Source: Ostrinia nubilalis (taxonomy: Eukaryota; Arthropoda; Insecta; Lepidoptera; Crambidae). Taken from it: DNA of 64,000 nucleotides. The notes under the pieces were generated by a model. That model was not told where the DNA came from. It saw only the letters and a list, made by a program, of their open reading frames with translations, and ran no database searches. Position 1 is the stretch's first letter. Each line of letters starts with the position of its first letter. The position numbers and the translations under genes are program-made. Below, piece after piece: positions 44,064 to 54,385 of the stretch. Location: contig NC_087114.1 of assembly GCF_963855985.1 (NCBI RefSeq), forward strand, positions 1,265,001 through 1,329,000, written 5' to 3'.

Positions 44064-44174
44064 TTAGCCATTATTGTAAGGGATGATCTTTCGAGGTGCT
44101 ATCATATCATATTATTGCCCAAATACTCCATCCATTAATATCAAAATTACAATCCTCTAAAGACTGGGGTCGAA

Positions 44175-44300
44175 AATGCCATCAATAATCGCTGCAGTAG
44201 AGGGTTGTAGAATGCACCGGACAGCGTTGTTTATGGCGAGTACCGGACGGCCCGGACGGTCCGGACGATCTGAGCGCTAAATGATTAAGCAGTGGGGGGT
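44175..44300. other. GC-rich island with CCGGACGG tandem
   Basis: ACCGGACGGCCCGGACGGTC followed by CGGACGATCTGAGCGC. No convincing frame; possible regulatory element. Confidence 0.3.
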
Positions 44301-44470
44301 TGAGTTGTGAATATTGAATGCCAGGTTAACGTGGAGGGTTGAATTGTAATATTAATCAGATTTGTAGATTAATATTTTTGATGGAATGCTTCTGTTAGAT
44401 AATTTGGGATGCTTAAACGAGTGTACGAATATAAAATAATGATGATCTTAACTCATTAAATAATAATTAC

Positions 44471-44668
44471 TAGCTGACCCGGCGAACTTTGTTCCGCCTT
44501 AATGGCAATAAATAAGCAGACTTTTTTTTTTACTTCGAAAGGGATAAAAAGTATCCTATGTCCTTCTCCTGGCTCTAAACTACCTCCCTGACAATTTTCA
44601 GCTAAATCGGTTCAGCCGTTCTTGAGTTATAAGTGGAGTAACTAACACGACTTTCTTTTATATATTGA
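44471..44668 (-). mobile_element. Helitron-like element (reverse; CCCGGCGAACTTTGTTCCGCC)
   Basis: TAGCTGACCCGGCGAACTTT, TAAATCGGTTCAGCCGTTCT and GTAACTAACACGACTTTC follow the typical order. The far end is TTTTATATATTGA. Confidence 0.6.
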
Positions 44669-45932
44669 CCAATAGAAATTAGAAATTTGGTTAGAATTCT
44701 AGTAACTTATTATAATTGTAATTAATTCGATGTAGGTACCTTGGTAGGCAAAAAAACCTTAATTACCAAGTAGGAAACAAAGCGTATGTCATTAGTTACC
44801 CAGTTTACTCCCTCCAAAATAAAACTTCACTCACCGAAAACGCTTACATAACCCCGCACCTAACTTGATAACCTCAAAAAGTATCCAGGGTCCATCGTTC
44901 ATTACGAAACAAAAGCTGTTACCGTGATCCTGAATATTTTAGATCCCATTCCGTGCTGAGGTACTAGTTGATGACGTATCTCTCGAAGGGATACGTGTTA
45001 TGATGCGCTAGCATGAAGTATGCATGGCGGTGTATTGACGCGACGTCAATTGTCGGTGGCGCCATCTAGTTTGGGAGTGGGGAAACTATTTTCGGCTACT
45101 CGCCGGTAGATGGCGGAGTGTGGAGCAAATGTTTTGTACATTATTTTATTGTCAACAAATTAAAGCTATTGTTTTAGAATCTTCTAAAAAATTCAAATAG
45201 AAATTAAGCTCTTGATTCAATTAAGAAATTAATAAAGTGCAAGAGTTTTTAGTGTTAAGAAATATCACAAAGAAAATGATAAAGTTTATAATCTACATTA
45301 CGAAGTTTATTTCTCTATTTTTAACATGACAAACGAAGTACCAAATTAATATTTAGTATACTTATTGAATAAAATGCCAATCTTAATTAACAACTCCGTT
45401 ACATTCGTCATTGTAATAAAATCTAGACACGAATCCAGAATTATCGGGGCCATTAAGTAATCTGTTACCCGCTCATTAAAACGCCCGCAAGATTTTAAAT
45501 CTTGATTCTGCCAAATCCCGCAATTGTTTCCGCCACTCCCCGCGCCGCGGCGCCACTCGTAATCTCATTACTGGATGCACGATCCCAGAAATAATGCCCC
45601 CGATGGATTCAAACGATGAAAGGAACTAAGAATGGTGGGGGGACCGATGAAAAAGATTTTTTCATTCGCTAAAATCAAAACTGTGGCGAAAAAACGATGT
45701 TCGACATGAAAGAGTGTATCATTGCGGGGAATGCGCGGGAATTTTAAAGGAGTTTGACGTTCGATTTTCTTTTTTGTCTGTGCGGTTTTTGTTTGGCCGG
45801 ATTTTGGAGGTTGATCTGTGGTTTTTGTGATTATACAGGATATGTACTGAATATTATTATACTTAATGGGGTCTATTTTTTCAATGCCTATGCTTCATTG
45901 ATAAGAGGTATACCTAATAAGTTAGTGTATTA
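44669..45932. other. Mostly unique DNA with a GC-rich segment
   Basis: 45058-45116 has two opposed TAGATGG motifs. 45520-45750 is relatively GC-rich (CCACTCCCCGCGCCGCGGCG, GATGGATTCAAACGATGAAA) and has no repeat match. It could be conserved non-coding DNA. Confidence 0.35.
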
Positions 45933-46074
45933 CGCCCGTATTCACAAACATTACTATGAGGTCTCACAGTACGCATCTCACGGTGACACACGAACCAATC
46001 ACAGAGCTCTATTCAACGGCCGTGCGTTCGATTTGCTGCTTCACTTAAGCGAGCATCGTTTGTAAATACGGGCG
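45933..46074 (-). mobile_element. MITE family 3 (reverse), TTA duplication
   Basis: TTA at 45930-45932 and 46075-46077. Both TIRs are nearly intact (CGCCCGTATTCACAAACA; GTTTGTAAATACGGGCG). Confidence 0.93.
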
Positions 46075-46305
46075 TTAGGATACAATAAAATGCCCAGCAG
46101 TTAATTCATAAACTTTGTGTATTTTTTTTTATTGTGGCTTCATGTATTCACATTTAGCCAAAACAAAAATTGATATCTTCCTTTCTTTTTACCCGACTGC
46201 GCTAGAAGGAGGGTTATGTTTTTGAGTTTCAATAAATATGGTGTAAAAATTAGAAACTTATTTACTAGATAAAAGCACGAAGTTTCAAACCAAACATTTT
46301 ACACA

Positions 46306-46320
46306 CAGCGCCCCTAGCGG
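46306..46320 (-). promoter_or_regulatory. CTCF-like motif (reverse)
   Basis: CAGCGCCCCTAGCGG is the exact reverse complement of the motif at 42722-42736. It lies 40 bp from a second CTCF-like site. Confidence 0.35.
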
Positions 46321-46359
46321 TAAATGCAGGTGTGTTTGAGTTGCTAATTACGGGGACCG

Positions 46360-46375
46360 CAGCGCCCTCTTACGG
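46360..46375 (-). promoter_or_regulatory. CTCF-like motif (reverse)
   Basis: CAGCGCCCTCTTACGG reads CCGTAAGAGGGCGCTG on the minus strand, close to the CTCF core. Confidence 0.35.
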
Positions 46376-47160
46376 CAGTTTGAGGTTTGGACTGCTTTGT
46401 AGTTGCGAATTGTTTTTTATTGAATTCTGAGAATTCTTGTGGTTCTCTGGTATATTGTGGTTTTATATGGCTCGTTTTGAAAATAAATAAATAGTACCTA
46501 CCTAATTCAATAATAATGATTGGGTAGTTATCAACGTGCCTTGCGAAATACAGAAACTTTGTTATAATTTTTCAGACGACCAAGTTGATTTGCTTTTTCT
46601 TAATGTCTTAACCAATCTGGTGATTTTACTGTATTAATATGGAACATTTTTGCTACGAAAGGGGAACTTAATGTCACATTACTGTGGCATTCGCTACCAG
46701 TCAGCTTTGGGTCAAACAGAAATTAGAAAAGGTGAAGCATGAAAGTTGGTAAAAAAAATTGTGATGAAATTGTGCTGTCCCTTTTCGAAATTGAACCGTA
46801 GTCTCTTTTCTCAGCTCTGACCACCCCGAGGTGTTTTTCTAGCCTGGCTTTAGCTAGTCTATATTATTATGTATTGATAACTTTTATAGCACACAAAAAA
46901 TACAACGCAAAAGGCGAACTTATGGCATTCTCTACCAGTTGACCTCATCTTACTTAGACTTAGGTGTTTAATATGATTATCCTTATCTTAAAATAGCCCT
47001 GGTGTTTAATGTAGACTAATTAATAGCCAGTCTTACTTAGCCCTTAGCCAAGTGGTTTGTTTGCCAGCTTCACAGGGGTTGTGGTCCCACATAACCCATA
47101 GGATCTTCTGTACACCTGCTCGCCGTGATTACATGGGATTCCCGCATTGTAAGGGACTGC
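46376..47160. other. Unassigned DNA
   Basis: No gene or classified repeat was recognised. Confidence 0.5.
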
Positions 47161-47194
47161 TTACATGGGCAGAAGGCACTTTTTGTTTGTTTGC

Positions 47195-47367
47195 TTGAAC
47201 GCGCTAATCTCAGGAACTACATTAAAAAAAATATTGTGTTGGATAGCCCATTTATCGAGGAAGGCTATGAAACATCACCTTACAGCCAAGAGGGGCGGAG
47301 CAGTAAAGAAAAATTTTGAAAAAGCGGAAAATTATTTTCACGCGTACGAAGTCGCGGGCACAGCTAG
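47195..47367 (+). mobile_element. Helitron-like remnant
   Basis: GAACGCGCTAATCTCAGGAA, then CACGCGTACGAAGTCGCGGG and CACAGCTAGCA. Orientation is taken from the GC-rich end at the right; the left end is unclear. Confidence 0.45.
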
Positions 47368-47427
47368 CACAAAGATAGACGAGTAAGAAATGTATCATTA
47401 TCATAAGGTCATTTAGTCAGAGGCATT

Positions 47428-47505
47428 AAGGCATTTGATAGTTTAACTTTACCCCGGGACAAACTTGACCTTCACTGGTTGGGTTTTATTTGCGGTCATG
47501 CATGC
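47428..47505 (+). repeat. Dispersed repeat family G fragment
   Basis: CCCCGGGACAAACTTGACCT and TCACTGGTTGGGTT. It is truncated before the GATCCTGGCTACACAG block. Confidence 0.65.
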
Positions 47506-47516
47506 TATAATTTTTT

Positions 47517-47580
47517 TATGATTTTTTTTATGCAGAACAAGGCAGGCTTATAACCGCACACGTACTTGAGAATTTGTAAC
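47517..47580 (-). repeat. CR1/Jockey-like LINE 3' terminal fragment (reverse)
   Basis: ATGCAGAACAAGGCAGGC followed by ATAACCGCACACG recalls the 3' end region of the copies at 43393 and 49548. Confidence 0.4.
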
Positions 47581-47990
47581 TGGAAGTAAACGGATTGTTA
47601 ATAAATTAAACACCAAACCAACAAAAATCTACTCTAGAAAAAAGGGTTCAGTCGCTGGAAGAAAAAATATTTAAAAATTCAATCCAGCTTGGCCCGTGGA
47701 CCAAGTTAAAAGTGGGCCAAGTCACTGGAAGACTCTAAGGCGAGTCCTTATACCTTGCTTGTGTATATTCGTCAACACACCATAATATATTACGAACACC
47801 ATGTAAACCTACCCCGTAGCATATTAAATTTAAATTCGTTTGCTTAGGACGAACGGTAATTAGGTACAATCGTAAAGACGATCCTTTGGGGGCTGCCACA
47901 ATACAACCTTTAGGCCTTTGTGTTTGAAGTTATGCTACACTCTCTTGAGAAGAAAGAATTGTGTATAAGATACTGGCATAGGTACATGTA

Positions 47991-48228
47991 GGCTGACATA
48001 GCCCGACGGATTAGCAAGCTGAAGTGGCAATGGGCAGGGCACATAGTACGCAGAACTGACGGCCGATGGGGCAGCAAGGTTCTGGAGTGGAGGCCGCGTA
48101 CCGGAAAACGCAGCGTGGGACGTCCACCCACAAGGTGGACCGACGACGTCGTAAAGGTAGCAGGAAAGCGCTGGACGCAGGCCTATGTTCAGCAGTGGAC
48201 GTCCTACGGCTGAGATGATGATGATGAT
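47991..48228 (+). mobile_element. RTE tail, subfamily A, with internal deletion
   Basis: CTGACATAGCCCGACGGATT to GGACGTCCTACGGCTGAGAT, then (GAT)n. The block encoding AATNRPLWKPLGE is missing, so GACGCAG joins GCCTATG directly. Confidence 0.88.
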
Positions 48229-49088
48229 AGGTACATGTAAAAAATCGTCCTACCTACGCCATTGACAGAAGGGCATGACTATCATACTGGGTTATCAGTT
48301 CTGATTTTTGCCACGTTGACAGGAGGGCGTCACCATAAATATTGAGTTATTAGTTCCGATTTTTGCCACTTGGCGTTTCAGAATCGTGTGACTATAGAAT
48401 ATCGCGAAAAAAGATTGCTAAATGTCACTTTGTTAAACCGCATGGAGACTTAAAAGAAAAAAAAGTAATTAGATTTTTCGAAAATACTCTTTTCTAAAAA
48501 AAATCTTCCTGAAACTGGCACGCATAAAAAATTACAGAAATGGCGGGAAAAAAGTTAGCTAAATGTCACTATGATTTTTATAAAAGCACTAAATAATATT
48601 CAAATTAATGTTCAAATTGATTGACTGAAAATACACTAAATAATATTTTTAATCAAAATAAAATTGTGTAGGTTAAATATATAATTTTTTACGTTTTGTA
48701 GGTAAGGCATACAGTGTAAGGTGTAAGCTAGACTTACGTGTGCCGATATGTATTGTTTTTATAAACAAATGCTGTCATTTGTGATGTAAACAAATTAATT
48801 GACTTGTTATTATTTTTAATTTACGTACTCGAATGTCTGGACTAGATAGAGTGTGTTGTTTTTTAACCTTTGGAAACAAAGTTATTTTGTAGCAAAACAC
48901 CTACTAACGATTATGTTAATTGCAATTGTACTGTCTCTATTTTGTCTTGTCTATCTGTTACCGTCTCTGGCTTATACCACTGAACCAATTTTAATACATT
49001 TTGGTTATAAAAATAACCCAAATAAAAATCACAGGCTACGTTTTATTGCTAAATCAATTACAACTTGAAACGAGCTTTTGTAACCTTA
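48229..49088. other. Unassigned DNA
   Basis: 48250-48560 contains loose repeats of GATTTTTGCCAC. No gene. Confidence 0.45.
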
Positions 49089-49234
49089 CGCCCGTATTCA
49101 CAAACATTACTATGAGGTCTCACAGTGCGCGTGGACGTACAGGGTGACACACCAACCAATCACAGAGCTCTATTCAACGCTGTGCGATAGATTTGCTGTT
49201 TCACTTAAGCAAGCATCGTTTGTGAATACGGGCG
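49089..49234 (-). mobile_element. MITE family 3 (reverse), TTA duplication
   Basis: TTA at 49086-49088 and 49235-49237. TIRs CGCCCGTATTCACAAACA and GTTTGTGAATACGGGCG are intact; this is one of the best copies. Confidence 0.94.
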
Positions 49235-49547
49235 TTAGTAACAGACCAAAATCCACGCAGACAAAGTCATATACAAAAGCTAGTATAGCAAACTAGCAGT
49301 ACTCCTAAAAAGAAGTAAGGGGTATATTTACCCCCACAACCCCCGAGGCGAAAGAGGGTTGAACGCAGAAATATTATAACGAAGAACAAAATTGAAAAGT
49401 TCGTGATCGTGACACTCTTATTTCTTGGGGTACAAAGTGGGATGATTTAAATGGGTTGAGTTATAATTGAGAGGTTTGTGGAATTGAATAAAGTAAAAAA
49501 AATACAAGATAATAATAATATAGAGATTTCCATAAGAATCTGATAAG

Positions 49548-49665
49548 GGCGTTTTCAAGGCGAGAGTGAATAGGCACTTACAGGGCGGATATGTACCATC
49601 CTAGACTGCATCTCACTTATCACCAGGTGCTATTGATCAAATACCTGCCTTGTCTAGCATAAAAA
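49548..49665 (+). mobile_element. CR1/Jockey-like LINE 3' fragment
   Basis: CAAGGCGAGAGTGAATAGGC and ACCATCCTAGACTGCATCTC correspond to the QARVNRHL and TILDCIS region of the copy at 7755, with a small deletion. It ends in an A-rich AAAAAAAAGAAAGAGAAAGG tail. Confidence 0.7.
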
Positions 49666-49689
49666 AAAGAAAGAGAAAGGTTATTTAAC

Positions 49690-50045
49690 TAAGGCCTGTT
49701 CATCTCCGCGAGTTTGCATCGAAAACAAAACACGCGGGACGGCACCTACCGGGATATTTAATCGACAGGACACTCAAGAGCGGGCATTGACGCACGCACG
49801 TGTATTCTTCACCCATTTGCATTGTAAAGACAAATACTGTGCAGTATTTTAACTGCCTGAATAATAATAGAAACACAAAATATAATTCATGCTTATTCAT
49901 GTATTCCCTCCGCCATTTTCCGCAGTTTGGCACCTCACGTCATTTTACCGAAATCAGCCCTATGGCTTCGGCGCAGTACCGATCACTGACGTTTGTCAAC
50001 AAAATGGTGTTCGACTCTTGAGACAACCTAAATTACACCATATTG
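49690..50045. other. Unclassified, moderately GC-rich segment
   Basis: GAGTTTGCATCGAAAACAAA, GGGACGGCACCTACCGGGAT and CTTCGGCGCAGTACCGATCA look like transposon-derived sequence, but no ends were identified. Confidence 0.3.
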
Positions 50046-50067
50046 TTAACGACATTGAGCATAAAGC

Positions 50068-50129
50068 GCGATAAAGTTTTTCTGTGACAGACAAAAATCC
50101 ACCCGGGCGAAGCCGCGGGCGGAAAGCTA
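50068..50129 (+). mobile_element. Helitron-like 3' end, 5'-truncated
   Basis: GCGATAAAGTTTTTCTGTGA to GAAGCCGCGGGCGGAAAGC and CTAG before a T; nearly identical to the end of 54172-54385. Confidence 0.7.
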
Positions 50130-50533
50130 GTTTCTTCATAATAATCAGTAAAATTCAATAAATCAACAAATGCATCTGCAGTAACAATCGCGTCCCCTAC
50201 TGATAATAGATTACGGAGCATATGGCGCCCGCATCAGGATTTGTTTCATCGGTTAAAATGATCCAGTTGTTCTCAAACTGTAGCCTTATTCACGGTACAA
50301 AACTTCAACGACAACAAGTCGCTGAATACGTTCTATCGAAATGACCCTTATGAATACGGATTTAGAACTGTTTTTCAATGGGACGACTTTTGAACGTCAG
50401 CGAGATCTTGACTGCCAAAATACGTGAATTAGGCCACTGGTCGTTTAACTGCGGTATTACTCATTCAGCGGCAGTTATTTTTATAGGTACAATGAATTCT
50501 TACAGGAGCTTTGGATACCACCAATGATATAGA

Positions 50534-50703
50534 TCGTTTCATCCACGAAGACGCGCCCCATTCTTCCGCTAATGTTTGAGTGTTGATCCATGAGTGTACA
50601 CGCACACTACAATAATGACGCTCGGATTGGTCGGATCAAAATCTCCACACCCCGCGCGACCGAGACCAAAAAGTGGTGGGGCGCGTCTTCGTGGATGAAA
50701 CGA
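50534..50703. mobile_element. 170-bp MITE (TCGTTTCATCCACGAAGACG TIR)
   Basis: Left TCGTTTCATCCACGAAGACG plus CGCCCCA is an exact inverted match to the right TGGGGCGCGTCTTCGTGGAT plus GAAACGA. The interior contains CTCGGATTGGTCGGATCAAA and no coding sequence. Confidence 0.88.
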
Positions 50704-50794
50704 ACTAGTTATACCTACTTTTGTGAGGTTCTACAGTTTGGCAGCAATATACCTAGTGTGTGTGGGTGTAAAAACTGTAGATACGTCTAGCAAT

Positions 50795-50850
50795 CAAAAC
50801 TTTCGACTTCGAATCGTTTGCGTATTCGATTCGCCTCAAATTTTGACAAC
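50795..50850. repeat. MITE family 6 arm
   Basis: AACTTTCGACTTCGAATCGT plus TTGCGTATTCGATTCG matches the left arm of the element at 32643. The other arm was not found nearby. Confidence 0.6.
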
Positions 50851-51009
50851 TAACTTAACCTTATCAGTTATCTAAACCCCCTTTTCCAATTTCTTGAGCC
50901 CTTCCTAGGGTTTGTTAGCTACACTTTGGGAACCAATGGCATAGGGCAAGGCATAGGGGTCAGTAATATTAATGAGATTTGGACTTTAAACAATTTGGGG
51001 TGTGGTATG

Positions 51010-51363
51010 TACAGTCATCGTTAAAATTAGTTCGTGACACCCAAAGTAGCCAAAAGTTCGCAACACGTCTTTGTCACAATGAGGGCTATCGTTTTTATAC
51101 TTAACAGTTGGCACCCCTGGCGATTGACAGGACCTTACTCTACAGTGGCGCCATCTTGATGAGTGCAAATGCGATAGTCCTCCTACCACTTTAGCGCTCA
51201 CCAGTTGGTGCCACTGTTCGCTATTAGCAAGTGACAGGACCTTACTCTACAGTGGCGCCAACTGGTGAGCGCTAAAACGAGAGCCCTCATTGGAATAAGG
51301 TTGTGTTGTCAACTTTTTGGCCACTTTGGGTGTCACGAACTAATTATTTGACGCTGACTGTAC
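51010..51363. mobile_element. MITE family 2, long copy with internal duplication
   Basis: Outer arms TACAGTCATCGTTAAAATTA/TTATTTGACGCTGACTGTA and GACACCCAAAGTAGCCAAAA/TTTTTGGCCACTTTGGGTGTC pair. Inside, GACAGGACCTTACTCTACAG plus TGGCGCCA occurs twice (about 51129 and 51234), and GTGAGCGCTAAA pairs with TTTAGCGCTCAC. Confidence 0.85.
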
Positions 51364-51631
51364 AGTTACGAGTCTAATAAAAACTAAAGGACTGTCTTAT
51401 AAAAGATAATATCCTTCCTTCTCCATTTCATAGTGAATTCACTACTATAGGATGAAAATCATTTCCAAAAAGTATTATAAATCACTTTTATTGATTTTTA
51501 ATAATTCTAGACACGATGAGACTGGAACATTCTTAATATTGCTTAAAATCCTTGGCAATCTTGCTTAACTGCTATACTAATAAGATCTTCCCCCAAGACG
51601 TGGCGTAATGAAATAATTTGGTCTTCCGCTT

Positions 51632-51647
51632 GTGGCGCCCTCTGACG
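51632..51647 (-). promoter_or_regulatory. CTCF-like motif (reverse)
   Basis: GTGGCGCCCTCTGACGG reads CCGTCAGAGGGCGCCAC on the minus strand. Confidence 0.3.
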
Positions 51648-51718
51648 GAGTTTATAAACCTTTTTATATCTATAGATTAGTCTGTAATGCAGACTAATCG
51701 ATATTACATACTATTTAT

Positions 51719-52000
51719 TGGACTGTTTGGTGTAGTGGTTCAGAACGGACTACTATGCCGAGAGGTCTCGGGTTCGATTCCCGGCCGGGCTGAAATGGAA
51801 ATGATCAATTGTAATTTCTGCGACGGGTCTGGAGGTTACTATGTATAATATGTATGTACATATTTACAAAAAAAAGTATACAAGTACATATTATGTATAA
51901 ATCCGTCGTCTAGTACCCATAGTACAAGCTTTGCTTAGTTTTTTGGGACTAGCGGCGCAGTGTAAAATGTCCAAGGATATTTATTATTTATTATTATTAT
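51719..52000 (+). mobile_element. tRNA-derived SINE family P
   Basis: A box TTTGGTGTAGTGGTTCAG, B box CGGGTTCGATTCCCGGC, body GTACAAGCTTTGCTTAG and a TTATTATTATTATT tail. Confidence 0.88.
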
Positions 52001-52869
52001 TGGACTGGACGATGCAGTGTATAAATCCAAGTATATTGTTTATTTCTATCTGGCAGTCAATTAATGTGTGACATGAGCTGTCAGTTGCAGAAAATGGCGG
52101 AGTAAATACCTAAGTGATATTTTATTTTAATAGTTATTCTGCTAGTCGAGGCGGAAAGGAATCCAACGAATTGAAGATCATTAAAATCGGAACAGTCGTT
52201 CTTGGGTAACTAACACGAATTTGTTTTATAAGTATTCGACTGAACCGATTTAGATGAAAGGTAGGTAGTTTAGAAATACTTTAAGCCCTAGGTAAAAAGC
52301 TAGTAGTTAATAAGACACACTCCAAAAATCGAGATGCTGGAAACACGGGACCAGGCTTTGTCCAGCAGTGGATAGCATTTGGCTGAAGCGAACTCACAAA
52401 TAAGGGGTGTGTTTTTTTGTCTTCCTCAGTGAAATCGCTAGCTGGGCGTGACCCACGCTGTATATCTGATAATTGGGTGGCCCGGGGCGACAAAAGCGAC
52501 ATTTCCTGTGTTTTACTGGCCGATGGATGTGACGGATCTAAAGTTACTGGATAGGACAATGCTTTGGGTTGAAAGTGCGAAAGGAATGTCTTTTTGAGGA
52601 TTTGACATAGGATGAGGACTGAGTGTGTTGTGTAGTTATGTATTTAGAAATAAATTAAATGGCGCGAAATTAATACTATAAAAGAGTTTTACAGATTTAT
52701 GTTTTTTTTTTTAAATTTCATCTGAACATCTAACCAATAATTCTACGTCAAAATCAAATTAATCAAATTCAACCAATTTTTGTAAATTAATACACCTATT
52801 TTGTGTGGCATAACTACACTAAGAGGTTGTTTTCTACTAATGTCGAGTAGAAAGTTGATATCTAAGTAT
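52001..52869. other. Unassigned DNA with small repeat remnants
   Basis: Includes an RTE remnant at about 52350-52392 (TTTGTCCAGCAGTGGATAGC, GGCTGAAGCGAA) and Helitron-like interior phrases at 52170-52260. Confidence 0.45.
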
Positions 52870-53084
52870 GTATCTTCTAAATAATTTATAACTCAAAGGT
52901 GACTGACTGAATGACTGACTGACATAGTGATCTATCAACGCACAGCCCAACTGGACGGATCGTGCTGAAATTTGCCATGCAGGTAGATGTTATGACGTAG
53001 GCATCCGCTAAGAAAGGATTTTACGAAACTCCACCCCTAATGTAAAACGGGATCCACGCGTATGAAGTCGCGGGCGGCCGCTAG
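52870..53084 (+). mobile_element. Helitron-like element (GCGGGCGGCCGCTAGT end)
   Basis: From about TCTAAATAATTTATAACTCA to GTCGCGGGCGGCCGCTAG before T. Contains CTGACTGACATAGTG, GTAGGCATCCGCTAAGAAAG and GGATCCACGCGTATGAAG. Confidence 0.65.
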
Positions 53085-53287
53085 TTTTACAATAAATGTA
53101 ATGTAGATTATGCGTGCTATAATTTAACTGTAAAAAACTCCCAAAACAGCTGTCAACAAAACCAAATGTTTTAAATTGGTCAGTTCATTTCTAAAATGCC
53201 AGTTCCATCCCTTCTATGTCCATGACCAGACGCGCCCCTAAAGAGCGACGGTATGATGACCTCATGACATCTGTCAAATTGGGGCTG

Positions 53288-53335
53288 GGTCACGTGTATC
53301 GGGTGGCGGGTCACTGTGATTTTATATCACGTGAC
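53288..53335. promoter_or_regulatory. Pair of CACGTG E-boxes
   Basis: CACGTG occurs at 53291-53296 (GTCACGTGTA) and 53328-53333 (ATCACGTGAC), 37 bp apart, in a unique GC-richer segment (53200-53360). Such sites can bind bHLH-zip factors; function is not shown. Confidence 0.3.
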
Positions 53336-53428
53336 GGCGCCATAACTGTTATTTTAGATGAATGTGTGATTTTCCAGCGTTATTGGTTGGTATTTTTCGG
53401 AAAATAATTCGCAAGTATATTGTTAGAC

Positions 53429-53590
53429 TAGCGGCCGCCCGCGACTTTGTACGCGTGGATCCCGTTTTAACCCCTTAGGGGTGGAGTTTCGTAAAATCCT
53501 TTCTTAGCGGATGCCTACGTCATAACATCTACCTGCAATCCAAATTTCAGCTCGATTTTAAGATGAAGTGTGATTCGCTGTGATAATTGA
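53429..53590 (-). mobile_element. Helitron-like element end (reverse)
   Basis: ACTAGCGGCCGCCCGCGACT, CCCTTAGGGGTGGAGTTTCG and TCTTAGCGGATGCCTACGTC. It is the inverse of 52870-53084, with about 345 bp between them. Confidence 0.65.
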
Positions 53591-53629
53591 TTAGTATTTT
53601 TTTGAAACACAATTTGCTAAATATTGGCA

Positions 53630-53956
53630 ACTAGCTGGCGAACTTTGTACCACCTATGTTCTTTGGAAATAAAGCAGAATACTAATGGTGAAAGAATTTT
53701 TTGAATCGGTCCAATAGTTTATTAGTTTATTCAATACAAACAAACAATCGAATTATTTTTATAATATTACTAACTTTCCGCCCGCGACTTCGCCCGCGTT
53801 CAATTTTTCGGTTTTTTATATAACCTATGACACTCAGCAAACATGTGGTTTTCTATTGGTGAAAGAATTTTTAAAATCGGTTCAGTAGATCCCGAGATTA
53901 CCCCTTACAATTTTACAAATATACAAACACACAAACTTTACCTCTTTATAATACAT
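53630..53956 (-). mobile_element. Two adjacent Helitron-like elements (reverse)
   Basis: The first, about 53630-53766, starts CTAGCTGGCGAACTTTGTAC and ends TATAATATTACTA. The second, 53767-53956, starts CTTTCCGCCCGCGACTTCGC and ends ACATATTAGTGTAG. They lie head to tail. Confidence 0.6.
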
Positions 53957-54171
53957 ATTAGTGTAGTGTAAATCAAGTTATTTGAAGATCTAAGATACCT
54001 ATTATTGGTACGGGATCACTAATAGTACTTAATTAGGAACCTAATATTCTGGTAATTAATACAGCTGCCTAATTTAATTGCGATTGAGGTTAATTACCTA
54101 AGGATGGGCATAATAATATTCTAATCTGCAAACCACATGGTCAATTTATACATACATACATAATAATATAA

Positions 54172-54385
54172 TCTATACTAATATTATAAATGCGAATATA
54201 ATACGAAAGTAACTTTGTCTGTCTGTCTGTCCTGCTTTCACGCCTAAACCAATGAAGATAGTTTGAGTCCCGGGAAAGGACATAGGATAGTTTTTATCCC
54301 GGTTTTTGAAACAGGGACGCGCGCGATAAAGTTTTTCTGTGACAGACAAAATTACACGCGGGCGAAGCCGCGGGCGGAAAGCTAG
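54172..54385 (+). mobile_element. Helitron-like non-autonomous element (214 bp)
   Basis: Starts TCTATACTAATATTATAAAT after an A; ends GAAGCCGCGGGCGGAAAGC and CTAG before a T. Contains a short (CTGT)n run. Closely matches 4926-5135. Confidence 0.78.

Noticed and set aside
44175..44300. Short coding exon in the GC-rich island
   Set aside because: The longest frame is about 36 codons with a low-complexity SGPSGPSG stretch from a CCGGACGG tandem and no splice signals.
45754..46065. 103-codon open frame
   Set aside because: Its second half runs through MITE family 3 and it shows no domain or exon signals.
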